Assembly (NCBI RefSeq): GCF_018373095.1
Contig: NZ_JAHAHT010000023.1
Coordinates: 1 to 21,821, forward strand
DNA from: Haemophilus parahaemolyticus
Lineage (GTDB): Bacteria > Pseudomonadota > Gammaproteobacteria > Enterobacterales > Pasteurellaceae
DNA: 21,821 bases
Direction of reading: 5' to 3'
Under the pieces are notes generated by a model. The model made no database searches and was not told the origin of the DNA. It saw only the letters and a list, made by a program, of their open reading frames with translations. Each line of letters begins with the position of its first letter. The first letter of the stretch is position 1. The translations under genes were made by a program, and so were the position numbers. Positions 13,953-20,984 of this stretch are shown here, piece by piece.

Positions 13953-14006
13953 TCAAGCGGTGAATTTTTGCAAATGTTTTGCGAAATTGCACCGCTTTTT
14001 GTTTTT
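13953..14006 (+). terminator. Rho-independent terminator of rpiA built on an uptake signal
   Basis: AGCGGTG (13956-13962) pairs perfectly with CACCGCT (13990-13996). After one bulged base, AATTT pairs with AAATT further in. Runs of T follow (13996-14000 and 14002-14006). The 5' arm is part of TCAAGCGGT (13953-13961), one mismatch from the uptake signal; the 3' arm contains its reverse core ACCGCTT. It lies 5-10 bp after the rpiA stop. Confidence 0.8.
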
Positions 14007-14034
14007 CACTTTAAACACAACATAAGGAATAACT

Positions 14035-15264
14035 ATGGCTAAAGTTTCTCTCGACAAATCAAAAATCAAATTCTTATTACTCGAAGGCGTGCACCAAAAC
14101 GCACTGGATGTATTAAAAGCGGCAGGTTACACCAACATTGAGTATCATAAAAAAGCCCTAGATGGTAAAGAGCTTATCGAAGCAATTAAAGATGCTCACT
14201 TTGTGGGAATTCGCTCGCGTACACACTTAACCAAAGAGATTTTAGAGCACGCACAAAAATTAGTGGCGGTAGGCTGTTTCTGTATCGGTACTAACCAAGT
14301 AGATTTAGCGGAAGCGAAACGTCGTGGTATTCCTGTGTTTAATGCACCGTTCTCAAATACCCGCTCTGTGGCGGAATTAGTGTTGGCAGAAATTATTTTG
14401 TTAATGCGTCAAGTACCTAAAGCGAATATGGAAGTGCATCGTGGCGTGTGGAACAAATCGGCTGCGGGTGCAAATGAAGTGCGTGGTAAAAAATTAGGTA
14501 TCATCGGCTATGGTCATATCGGCTCACAATTGAGCGTGATTGCTGAAGCAGTGGGGATGCAAGTTTACTTTTACGATATCGAAAATAAATTGCCATTGGG
14601 TAATGCTCAGCAAGTGGCAAGTTTAGACGAGTTGCTTTCAAGCTGTGATGCGATTTCATTACACGTGCCAGAAAATGCCTCAACCAAAAATCTAATGAGT
14701 GCGGAACGCATTGCCCAATTAAAAGAGGATGCAATTTTAATTAATGCCGCACGCGGTACTGTCGTGGATTTAGATGCGTTAGCGACTCGCTTAGAAGCAA
14801 ATAGCTTACGCGGTGCAGCGATTGACGTATTCCCTGTTGAACCTGCGTCTATTAACGATCCGTTTGAATCGCCATTACGTAAATTTGACAACGTTATCTT
14901 AACGCCACACATTGGTGGTTCAACGGCGGAAGCTCAAGAAAACATCGGTACAGAAGTAGCAAATAAATTTGTGAAATATTCAGACAATGGCTCAACCTTG
15001 TCAGCGGTAAACTTCCCAGAAGTATCACTTCCTGCCAACAATAATGCAAAACGTTTATTACACATCCACCAAAACAAACCAGGTATTTTAAACAAAATCA
15101 ACCAAGTGTTTGTGGATCAAAACGTGAATATTGCTGGTCAATATTTACAAACCGACCCAGAAATTGGCTATGTGGTGATTGATGTTCAGCTTGAAGATAG
15201 CTCAGAAGCATTAAAACGCTTGAAAGAGATTGACGGCACAATTAAAGCACGCGTGCTTTACTAA
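14035..15264 (+). CDS. serA: D-3-phosphoglycerate dehydrogenase
   Basis: Catalyses the first committed step of serine synthesis, oxidising 3-phosphoglycerate with NAD in the cytoplasm. It has 409 residues (E. coli 410). The NAD-binding loop GYGHIG is at 158-163. Catalytic residues R240, E269 and H292 lie in AARGTVVD, PVEPAS and TPHIGGST. The C-terminal ACT domain (about 338-409) has the serine-binding HIHQNKPG motif at 343-350 and AGQYLQTD, so allosteric inhibition by serine is expected. The start is the ATG at 14035 behind AAGGAA. A bidirectional terminator separates it from ndh. serB, the final enzyme, is about 13 kb upstream in this window. Confidence 0.97.
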   Translation: MAKVSLDKSKIKFLLLEGVHQNALDVLKAAGYTNIEYHKKALDGKELIEAIKDAHFVGIRSRTHLTKEILEHAQKLVAVGCFCIGTNQVDLAEAKRRGIPVFNAPFSNTRSVAELVLAEIILLMRQVPKANMEVHRGVWNKSAAGANEVRGKKLGIIGYGHIGSQLSVIAEAVGMQVYFYDIENKLPLGNAQQVASLDELLSSCDAISLHVPENASTKNLMSAERIAQLKEDAILINAARGTVVDLDALATRLEANSLRGAAIDVFPVEPASINDPFESPLRKFDNVILTPHIGGSTAEAQENIGTEVANKFVKYSDNGSTLSAVNFPEVSLPANNNAKRLLHIHQNKPGILNKINQVFVDQNVNIAGQYLQTDPEIGYVVIDVQLEDSSEALKRLKEIDGTIKARVLY

Positions 15265-15285
15265 ATTTACCAAGATATTCAATAC

Positions 15286-15321
15286 AAAAATAAAGCCTCT
15301 TACAATGTAAAAGGCTTTATT
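15286..15321. terminator. Bidirectional terminator between serA and ndh
   Basis: AATAAAGCCT (15289-15298) pairs perfectly with AGGCTTTATT (15312-15321). Past one mismatch, TTAC pairs with GTAA around a 3-nt loop. A-runs on the left (15286-15290) give T-runs on the minus strand, and TTTATTGTT ends the plus side. The site lies between the convergent serA and ndh genes and can serve both. Confidence 0.8.
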
Positions 15322-15330
15322 GTTAACCAA

Positions 15331-16611
15331 TTAATGTAACTTCATGGAAGGACGCAAGAAGCGGTTGATTTGTCCTACTAATAAAATCAAGCCCGTTTTC
15401 AACCAACCGTGCAATGCGACTTGGTGCATACGGTAAAGTGAAAGGTAAGCAAGACGAGCGATTTTACCTTCGATAAACATATCGCCTTTCACTAAGTTGC
15501 CCATTAAGTTACCCACAGTACCGAAATGTGAGAAAGAGAGTAATGAGCCTTTATCGTTGAATTTAAACGGTTTCATTTCTTTACCTTCTAACAATGCCAC
15601 AATGTTTTTACCACATTGGGTTGCCATTTGGTGTGCAGCTTGTGCTCGTGGCGGGATTGGTTTACCGTTTTGAATCAATGCAGCACAGTCGCCAATCACG
15701 AACACATCTTTATCTACCGTAGTTTGCATTAAATCGGTGATTTCGATTTGATTTAAGCGGTTGGTTTCAAAACCAAACTCTTTGATGAAATCTGGTGCTT
15801 TCACTCCAGCTGCCCATACCATTAAATCGGCTTCAATTTTTTCACCATCTTTAGTAATTAAACCATCTTCCACCGCCTCTGTGATCATTGTGTTCAAATG
15901 CACATCGACGCCTGCTTTACGTAACTCTGAAAGAGCTGAAGCAGACACTTTTTCAGTTAATGCAGGAATTAAGCGAGAGCCTGCTTCCACAAGTGCTACT
16001 TTTAAGCTTGCACGGTTTAATTTACCGAAACCGTATTCATTTAAGTGTGAAGCTGCGTTGTAAAGTTCGGCAGAAAGTTCGATCCCTGTTGCCCCACCGC
16101 CCACAATTGCGATTTTTACATCTTTATCTTGGCTATGTGAGAAACGTAAAAATAGCTCAAGCATACGTTTTTGGAAGTGTTTTGCTTGCTCAGAGCTGTC
16201 TAAGAAAATACAGTGCTCTGCGACCCCTTTAGTGCCGAAATCGTTTGATTTACTGCCAATGGCAAGAATTAATTTGTCGTATGCGATGTGACGCTCAGCA
16301 ACTAACACTTCACCGTTTTCGTCTAAAAGCGGCTCTAACACAATCTCTTTTTGCTCACGATTTACACCTGTAAGCATGCCTTGTTGGAAGTGGAAATAGT
16401 GGTTTGTTGCGTGAGCACGGTAGCTTACTGCATCTGTGCCATCATCTAATGAACCTGTTGCTACTTCGTGTAACAATGGTTTCCAGAGGTGGGTAGCGTT
16501 GCGATCAATCAAAAGCACCTCTGCTTTCTTTTTTTTGCCTAATTTATTACCTAAATAGGTTGCCAGCTCTAAGCCTCCAGCGCCACCGCCAACAATCACG
16601 ATTTTTTCCAT
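15331..16611 (-). CDS. ndh: Type II NADH dehydrogenase (NDH-2)
   Basis: A peripheral inner-membrane flavoenzyme that passes electrons from NADH to quinone without pumping protons. It has 426 residues (E. coli Ndh 434). The N-terminal FAD motif is GGGAGG at 8-13. A second Rossmann motif for NADH is IAIVGGGATGIELSAEL. VWAAGVKAPDF and VFVIGDCAA, the latter in the FAD-contacting region, are family markers. The C-terminal segment (YRMHQVALHGWLKTGLILL) is the amphipathic membrane-attachment region. The start is the ATG at 16611 with GGAG upstream. A promoter is visible in the 124-bp gap after sprT. Its 3' end faces serA across a shared terminator. Confidence 0.95.
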   Translation of the reverse strand: MEKIVIVGGGAGGLELATYLGNKLGKKKKAEVLLIDRNATHLWKPLLHEVATGSLDDGTDAVSYRAHATNHYFHFQQGMLTGVNREQKEIVLEPLLDENGEVLVAERHIAYDKLILAIGSKSNDFGTKGVAEHCIFLDSSEQAKHFQKRMLELFLRFSHSQDKDVKIAIVGGGATGIELSAELYNAASHLNEYGFGKLNRASLKVALVEAGSRLIPALTEKVSASALSELRKAGVDVHLNTMITEAVEDGLITKDGEKIEADLMVWAAGVKAPDFIKEFGFETNRLNQIEITDLMQTTVDKDVFVIGDCAALIQNGKPIPPRAQAAHQMATQCGKNIVALLEGKEMKPFKFNDKGSLLSFSHFGTVGNLMGNLVKGDMFIEGKIARLAYLSLYRMHQVALHGWLKTGLILLVGQINRFLRPSMKLH

Positions 16612-16659
16612 AATATACTCCGAATTTTTTTAGAAATTTAAAAAATAAAACTGGTGTGA

Positions 16660-16687
16660 ATTGTAAGGACTTTAAGCGGAATGTCTA
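16660..16687 (-). promoter_or_regulatory. Sigma-70 promoter of ndh
   Basis: On the minus strand, TAGACA (16687-16682) and TACAAT (16665-16660) are separated by 16 bp; each matches the consensus at five of six. The site is about 50 bp before the ndh ATG. No operator was recognised with confidence. Confidence 0.5.
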
Positions 16688-16735
16688 GCCATTTTAACAA
16701 TTTTTTAACGAAATTCTGCCCGCTTATAAGGAATG

Positions 16736-17227
16736 TTATGCGGGTAAAAATCGCAATGGTTGGTTACAATTTCGGCAGATATAACTGCGCTGGTTACGCT
16801 GAATAGCATTGTGTCGGCGGACTGAAAGCAGGTGCGTTTGGCAGTCGCATTGGTAAGAGAATTGCTTAGCAACACTCGCGGTGCTGAATTTGTGATAGAT
16901 ATGTGCAGGCACACCGAGCACTTGTTCCATCATCATTTTCCACTCTTTACCGTGCGGTTGCACACGCCCGAATTGTTGATAAACAAGTAAATGAGCCAAC
17001 TCGTGAGGCACAACTTGTTGAATAAACGTAGCACCATTTTCTACCAATAATACAGGATTAAGGCGAATTTCATTTTGTTGTAAATATGCCACACCTGCTT
17101 TTTGCCCGCGGAGTTCGAAGTTCATCACGGGTATTGTAAATTCTTTGTTAAAGAATTGGTTAGCAAGTGCAAGGCTTTGTTTTAATTGGCGTTGAGCTTG
17201 GAGTTTGAGGATTCTTAGGTCTGACAT
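16736..17227 (-). CDS. sprT: SprT family zinc metalloprotease-like protein
   Basis: A 163-residue SprT-family protein (E. coli SprT 165). The metal site is HELAH at 75-79, with H92 in PHGKEW as the likely third ligand; E76 would be catalytic. The C-terminus has a zinc-ribbon pattern: C127 and C129 (CDC), then C151 and C154 (CRNC). These features are shared with the eukaryotic Spartan DNA-protein crosslink protease. The bacterial function is not established, although E. coli sprT was named from a link to bolA regulation. There is no signal peptide. It is followed by ndh, which has its own promoter, and is separated from the upstream nuclease gene by the REPIN-like repeat. Confidence 0.92.
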   Translation of the reverse strand: MSDLRILKLQAQRQLKQSLALANQFFNKEFTIPVMNFELRGQKAGVAYLQQNEIRLNPVLLVENGATFIQQVVPHELAHLLVYQQFGRVQPHGKEWKMMMEQVLGVPAHIYHKFSTASVAKQFSYQCDCQTHLLSVRRHNAIQRNQRSYICRNCNQPLRFLPA

Positions 17228-17260
17228 AAAATTATTTATCTGGTTGGATTTTATTCTGCC

Positions 17261-17371
17261 AAATCTCCCCTCCTCCTCTTTGCTAAAGAGGGGGAATCTC
17301 AGTGAAAATGGAGATCTCTATTCCTCATCAGAAACATTCCCCTCTTTAGCAAAGAGGGGGAGGGGAGGTTT
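17261..17371. repeat. REPIN/MITE-like inverted repeat element
   Basis: Two arms of 36-37 bp (17261-17297 and 17336-17371) are inverted copies of each other with two substitutions and one single-base indel, separated by 38 bp. Each arm is itself a hairpin: CCTCTTT GCT AAAGAGG on the left, CCTCTTT AGC AAAGAGG on the right, flanked by C/G-rich tracts. Outer ends are AAATCTCCCC and GGGGAGGTTT. The form is that of a REP doublet (REPIN) or a small non-autonomous element. No transposase is in the window. It sits between two same-strand genes, sprT and the nuclease, and would form a strong RNA hairpin after the nuclease gene. Confidence 0.7.
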
Positions 17372-17413
17372 ATTCGCTACGCTAACACTTTGTGCCGTTG
17401 CCAAAGTAACGTT

Positions 17414-17429
17414 CAAATGCAAGCATTTG
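17414..17429. repeat. 16-bp near-perfect palindrome
   Basis: CAAATGC (17414-17420) and GCATTTG (17423-17429) are perfectly complementary around AA. It lies 35 bp after the stop of the minus-strand nuclease gene. It may be a protein-binding site or part of that gene's 3' end. Between the REPIN-like element and the nuclease I see nothing else. Confidence 0.45.
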
Positions 17430-17463
17430 TGGCAGTCTTAATTAACGAAGAAATTACTTTATA

Positions 17464-18174
17464 TTACCTCGGACAATCCATCACATTCCATTGTTTATCA
17501 TAGCAGATATAAAGCTCATTCTTGCTTGCCCCCAAATACACGCGGTCTAATTTAGGATTATTTTTACGCATCCATCGGAAAAGCTCATTATTTCGCATCC
17601 ACGTATCAGGCAAGACCAAATCATCAAACAAGGCTTTCTGTTTGGCAAAATAGCTTTCAGGATCGTTGAATCCACAAGCACCGTGCTTTTCCCATTCGCC
17701 TTGTAATAGTGAAGCCCCTGGGGATTCGGGCAAATATTTTTCGATAATTTGTGGCGAAACAGGCGGCAAGTCGCCTTGGCAAAAACGTGGGTGTTCTTCA
17801 ACAGATTTTGCATTTTTATTCTGTGCCCAAAGCCCGTGAATGACCCAACCGAATTGGCGATCGCTTGCACATTGATAGGCTGCCATCTCAGGAATCTTAC
17901 CGTGATTTTTTTCACGCTGTGCTTCACAAAATGCAGGAGACCAAGAGAGTGCAAGCATATAGTAATCAACAGGTGCAGTGGCGTTTTGTCCGTATTTGTC
18001 ATCCGACATTGCAATATCGTAATTATTTTTAACCGCTTGTTGAGCTTGAGAGACAGCGCTAGAAGCGGTTATTGTTTGAGTAGGTTTTGATTTTTCTTGC
18101 TGATTTAAAAAGTAAGAAACAATAATCGCAAAAAGAAAAATCAATAGATTAATCGTCTTTTTAGTTAATTTCAT
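17464..18174 (-). CDS. rna: RNase T2 family endoribonuclease (RNase I-like), exported
   Basis: A 236-residue T2-family RNase that cleaves RNA with little base preference via a 2',3'-cyclic intermediate. Active-site block CAS1 is WVIHGLWAQ (catalytic H113) and CAS2 is GEWEKHGAC (E160, H164). Cysteines at 83, 102, 132, 167 and two near the C-terminus (YICYDKQWNVMDC) fit the disulfides of a periplasmic enzyme. The N-terminus has a hydrophobic segment at about 9-23 after MKLTKKT, with no clear AxA cleavage site, so it could be a signal peptide or a membrane anchor. E. coli RNase I has 268 residues, and this protein is shorter. The gene is read away from the mgl operon. A perfect uptake signal lies near its 5' end. 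The symbol rna is by family analogy. Confidence 0.88.
   Translation of the reverse strand: MKLTKKTINLLIFLFAIIVSYFLNQQEKSKPTQTITASSAVSQAQQAVKNNYDIAMSDDKYGQNATAPVDYYMLALSWSPAFCEAQREKNHGKIPEMAAYQCASDRQFGWVIHGLWAQNKNAKSVEEHPRFCQGDLPPVSPQIIEKYLPESPGASLLQGEWEKHGACGFNDPESYFAKQKALFDDLVLPDTWMRNNELFRWMRKNNPKLDRVYLGASKNELYICYDKQWNVMDCPR
18032..18040 (-). repeat. DNA uptake signal sequence (Apl-type), perfect 9-mer
   Basis: ACCGCTTGT in the 5' part of the RNase gene, reading as ACAAGCGGT on the minus (coding) strand. A one-way core match (AAGCGGT) lies about 25 bp further on in the opposite orientation. Confidence 0.85.
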
Positions 18175-18219
18175 AAAATAAATAGGTTAAAAGCAAATCA
18201 TAAAGGTGTGTACTATAAA

Positions 18220-18228
18220 ACAAGCGGT
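18220..18228 (+). repeat. DNA uptake signal sequence (Apl-type), perfect 9-mer
   Basis: ACAAGCGGT followed by CGAAAAAACC, in the divergent gap between the RNase gene and mglB. It is one of the few perfect copies outside coding sequence. Confidence 0.88.
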
Positions 18229-18290
18229 CGAAAAAACCAAAAACTTTACAAAGCTGGCTAAAATTTCATCAGAAGAAATCAAATGTTAAA

Positions 18291-18312
18291 TTTTGTGAAG
18301 CAGATCACGGAT
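18291..18312 (+). promoter_or_regulatory. CRP (cAMP receptor protein) binding site of the mgl operon
   Basis: TGTGA (18294-18298), six bases, then TCACG (18305-18309) is a near-perfect CRP site centred at 18301.5. With the -10 box at 18331-18336, the expected start near 18343 puts the site at about -41.5, the class II activator position. CRP control of mgl is established in E. coli; here it is inferred from the site. Confidence 0.8.
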
Positions 18313-18330
18313 TATTCCTCCGTAAATATA

Positions 18331-18336
18331 TATTAT
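18331..18336 (+). promoter_or_regulatory. mglB: Probable -10 box of the mglB promoter
   Basis: TATTAT lies in an A/T-rich run about 85 bp before the mglB ATG. No good -35 is present, as expected for a CRP-dependent class II promoter whose -35 region is covered by the CRP site. Confidence 0.5.
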
Positions 18337-18346
18337 CTGGAGCAAG

Positions 18347-18363
18347 TTGTTAAGCCATAACAA
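18347..18363. promoter_or_regulatory. Operator-like palindrome in the mglB leader
   Basis: TTGTTA (18347-18352) and TAACAA (18358-18363) are perfect inverted half-sites around AGCCA. The position, just after the predicted transcription start, suits a repressor. It does not match the GalR/GalS operator I know from E. coli, so the regulator is unknown. Confidence 0.4.
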
Positions 18364-18415
18364 TTTAATGACTCTCTAAAATCTCTCTATATCCTTCCAC
18401 TTAAGGGGAAATTCT

Positions 18416-19408
18416 ATGAAAAAAATGATTTTAAGTGCTGTAGCATTCGCGGTTGCATTAGGTTCAGCAGTGGGTACTGCTCAAGCGAAAGATCGTATCG
18501 GTGTGACTATTTATAAATATGATGATAACTTTATGGCATTAATGCGTAAAGAGATCGAAAAAGAAGCGGCTCAACATAAAGATGTTGAGTTGTTAATGAA
18601 TGACTCTCAAAACACACAATCTATCCAAAACGACCAAGTGGATGGCTTACTTTCTAAAGGTGTGAAAGCATTAGCAATCAACTTAGTAGACCCATCAGCA
18701 GCACCAACCATTATTGGTAAAGCAAAAGGGGATGATGTGCCAGTGATCTTCTTCAACAAAGACCCAGGTGCAAAAGCGATTGGTAGCTATGAGCACGCTT
18801 ACTATGTAGGTACAGACCCGAAAGAATCGGGTGTGATTCAAGGTGACTTAATTGCGAAACAATGGAAAGCAAACCCTGCGTTAGACTTAAATAAAGACGG
18901 TAAAATCCAATACGTATTATTAAAAGGTGAACCAGGTCACCCAGATGCGGAAGCACGTACAAAATACGTTGTAGATGAATTAAACAAACAAGGTATTCAA
19001 ACTGAGCAATTATTCATCGACACTGGTATGTGGGATGCTGCAATGGCGAAAGATAAAACTGATGCTTGGTTAACCAGTCCAAAAGCAGACCAAATTGAAG
19101 TGATTATTTCAAACAACGATGGTATGGCAATGGGTGCATTAGAAGCGACTAAAGCACACGGTAAAAAATTACCAATCTTCGGTGTGGATGCATTACCTGA
19201 AGTCTTACAACTTATCAAAAAAGGTGAAATTGCAGGTACTGTATTAAATGATGGTGTGGGTCAAGCGAAAGCGGTTATCGCATTATCAACTAACCTTACA
19301 GCAGGTAAAGATGCAACTGCAGGCACAGAAATTAAATTAAAAGATAAAGTCGCTCGCATTCCTTATTTAGGTGTTGATGCAAGCAACTTAGATAAATTCT
19401 TAAAATAA
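18416..19408 (+). CDS. mglB: D-galactose/D-glucose periplasmic binding protein MglB
   Basis: The periplasmic receptor that delivers galactose (and glucose) to the MglAC importer and, in motile relatives, to the Trg chemoreceptor. It has 330 residues. The signal peptide is residues 1-24, cleaved after AQA. The mature part begins KDRIGVTIYKYDDNFM, nearly as in E. coli MglB. ALAINLVDPSAA, FFNKDPG, LLKGEPGHPDAEAR and SNNDGMAMGALEA surround the sugar site. DLNKDGKIQ (157-165) is the calcium-binding loop. The start is the ATG at 18416 behind AAGGGGAA. Transcription is probably CRP-activated. A strong hairpin after the stop probably sets MglB above MglA and MglC in amount. Confidence 0.97.
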   Translation: MKKMILSAVAFAVALGSAVGTAQAKDRIGVTIYKYDDNFMALMRKEIEKEAAQHKDVELLMNDSQNTQSIQNDQVDGLLSKGVKALAINLVDPSAAPTIIGKAKGDDVPVIFFNKDPGAKAIGSYEHAYYVGTDPKESGVIQGDLIAKQWKANPALDLNKDGKIQYVLLKGEPGHPDAEARTKYVVDELNKQGIQTEQLFIDTGMWDAAMAKDKTDAWLTSPKADQIEVIISNNDGMAMGALEATKAHGKKLPIFGVDALPEVLQLIKKGEIAGTVLNDGVGQAKAVIALSTNLTAGKDATAGTEIKLKDKVARIPYLGVDASNLDKFLK

Positions 19409-19421
19409 ATTATTAAAACAC

Positions 19422-19456
19422 GAGGCACAGGCGTGTTCGCCGTGCCTCAATTTTTT
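19422..19456 (+). terminator. Intercistronic hairpin between mglB and mglA
   Basis: GAGGCAC (19422-19428) pairs with GTGCCTC (19442-19448); after one unpaired A, GGCG pairs with CGCC around the tetraloop TGTT. Two A and six T follow (19451-19456), so it is terminator-like. It lies 13 bp after mglB, and mglA has no visible promoter of its own. Partial termination or 3' protection would give more mglB than mglA mRNA, as known for binding-protein operons. Confidence 0.75.
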
Positions 19457-19470
19457 ACACGGAGTGAGAT

Positions 19471-20970
19471 ATGACAAGCGAAGTACTACTCACAATGACA
19501 AACGTTAGCAAGTCGTTTCCTGGGGTAAAAGCCTTAGACCACGCTAATCTAACGGTAAAATCGCACAGCGTACACGCCTTAATGGGTGAAAACGGTGCGG
19601 GGAAATCGACCCTTTTAAAATGCTTGTTTGGTATTTATGCAAAAGATGAAGGTGAAATTCTGTTTTTAGGTAAGCCCGTTAATTTCAAAACATCTAAAGA
19701 GGCACTTGAAAACGGTATTTCAATGGTTCACCAAGAGTTGAACCTAGTTAAACAAGTAAGCGTAATGGATAACTTATGGCTCGGTCGTTATCCATTAAAA
19801 GGTCCATTTGTGGACCACGATAAAATGTATCGCGATACAAAAGCGATTTTTGATGAATTAGACATTGATGTTGATCCAAGAGAAAAAGTAGCAAAACTCT
19901 CTGTGTCTGAAATGCAGATGATCGAAATCGCCAAAGCGTTCTCTTACAATGCGAAAATTGTAATTATGGATGAGCCAACCTCTTCGCTCTCTGAAAAAGA
20001 GGTAGAACACTTATTCAAAATCATCCAAAAATTAAAAGATAGAGGCTGTGGCATTATCTACATCTCACACAAAATGGATGAAATCTTCAAAATTTGTGAT
20101 GAAATCACCATTTTGCGTGATGGTAAATGGGTGAATACCGTGGCGATTAAAGATACCTCAATGGATCAAGTGGTTTCTATGATGGTAGGGCGTGAATTAA
20201 CCCAACGTTTCCCAGAAAAAACCAATGTGCCACAAGAGGTAATCTTAGAAGTCGAACACTTAACTGCGAAAAACCAACCTTCGATTCAAGATATCACCTT
20301 TGAATTACGTAAAGGCGAAGTGCTTGGCGTAGCAGGCTTGGTAGGTGCAAAACGTACCGACATTGTGGAAACCATCTTCGGGGTGCGTGAAAAAGCAAGC
20401 GGTGTAATTAAACTCCACGGCAAAGAAATTCGTAACCGCAATGCTTTTGAAGCGATTAACAACGGCTTTGCTTTGGTAACTGAAGAGCGCCGTTCAACAG
20501 GGATTTACGCCAACTTAAGTATCGAATTTAACTCCCTCATTTCAAATATGAAATCGTACTTAGGCAAATTCGGCTTATTGAGTAACAAAAAAATGAAAAG
20601 CGATACCCAATGGGTTATCGACTCAATGAATGTAAAAACTCCATCGCACGGCACATCCATCGGCTCACTTTCAGGCGGTAACCAACAAAAAGTGATTATC
20701 GGACGTTGGTTATTAACCCAACCAGAAGTGTTAATGCTAGATGAACCAACCCGTGGTATCGATATCGGAGCAAAATTTGAGATTTACCAACTGATCCTTG
20801 AACTTGCCAATAAAGGAAAAGGCATCATTATGATTTCATCGGAAATGCCGGAATTACTTGGCGTAACCGACCGAATTATCGTGATGAGTAATGGTAAAGT
20901 GGCGGGCATTGTCGAAACGGCAAAAACCTCCCAGGAAGAAATCTTACAACTTGCGGCAAAATACTTATAA
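19471..20970 (+). CDS. mglA: Galactose/methyl galactoside import ATP-binding protein MglA
   Basis: A 499-residue tandem ABC ATPase that powers galactose import at the inner face of the membrane (E. coli MglA 506). The first nucleotide-binding domain has Walker A GENGAGKST (39-47), the signature LSVSEMQMIEIAKA and Walker B IVIMDEPTSS. The second has a degenerate Walker A (GLVGAKRTD), the signature LSGGNQQKVIIGRWL and Walker B VLMLDEPTRGID. A degenerate second P-loop is normal for monosaccharide importers such as MglA, RbsA and XylG. The start is the ATG at 19471 behind GGAGTGAG. It lies after the mglB hairpin and 14 bp before mglC. Confidence 0.96.
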   Translation: MTSEVLLTMTNVSKSFPGVKALDHANLTVKSHSVHALMGENGAGKSTLLKCLFGIYAKDEGEILFLGKPVNFKTSKEALENGISMVHQELNLVKQVSVMDNLWLGRYPLKGPFVDHDKMYRDTKAIFDELDIDVDPREKVAKLSVSEMQMIEIAKAFSYNAKIVIMDEPTSSLSEKEVEHLFKIIQKLKDRGCGIIYISHKMDEIFKICDEITILRDGKWVNTVAIKDTSMDQVVSMMVGRELTQRFPEKTNVPQEVILEVEHLTAKNQPSIQDITFELRKGEVLGVAGLVGAKRTDIVETIFGVREKASGVIKLHGKEIRNRNAFEAINNGFALVTEERRSTGIYANLSIEFNSLISNMKSYLGKFGLLSNKKMKSDTQWVIDSMNVKTPSHGTSIGSLSGGNQQKVIIGRWLLTQPEVLMLDEPTRGIDIGAKFEIYQLILELANKGKGIIMISSEMPELLGVTDRIIVMSNGKVAGIVETAKTSQEEILQLAAKYL

Positions 20971-20984
20971 ATCAGGAGTGAATT

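Noticed and set aside
15760..16232. Overlapping open frames antisense to ndh
   Set aside because: They follow ndh codon structure on the opposite strand, have no ribosome site and no recognisable domain.
17205..17441. A 78-residue open frame on the plus strand over the REPIN-like repeat
   Set aside because: It consists largely of translated repeat and low-complexity sequence, lacks a ribosome site and begins within sprT on the opposite strand.
17464..18174. RNase T2-family enzyme as a secreted toxin with immunity gene
   Set aside because: It resembles housekeeping periplasmic RNase I, with both active-site blocks and disulfide cysteines; no immunity-like ORF is adjacent, and the neighbours are sprT and mgl.
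19735..20960. Degenerate second Walker A in MglA as a sign of pseudogenisation
   Set aside because: A degenerate second P-loop is normal in the MglA/RbsA/XylG class; the frame is intact and the first ATP site is complete.
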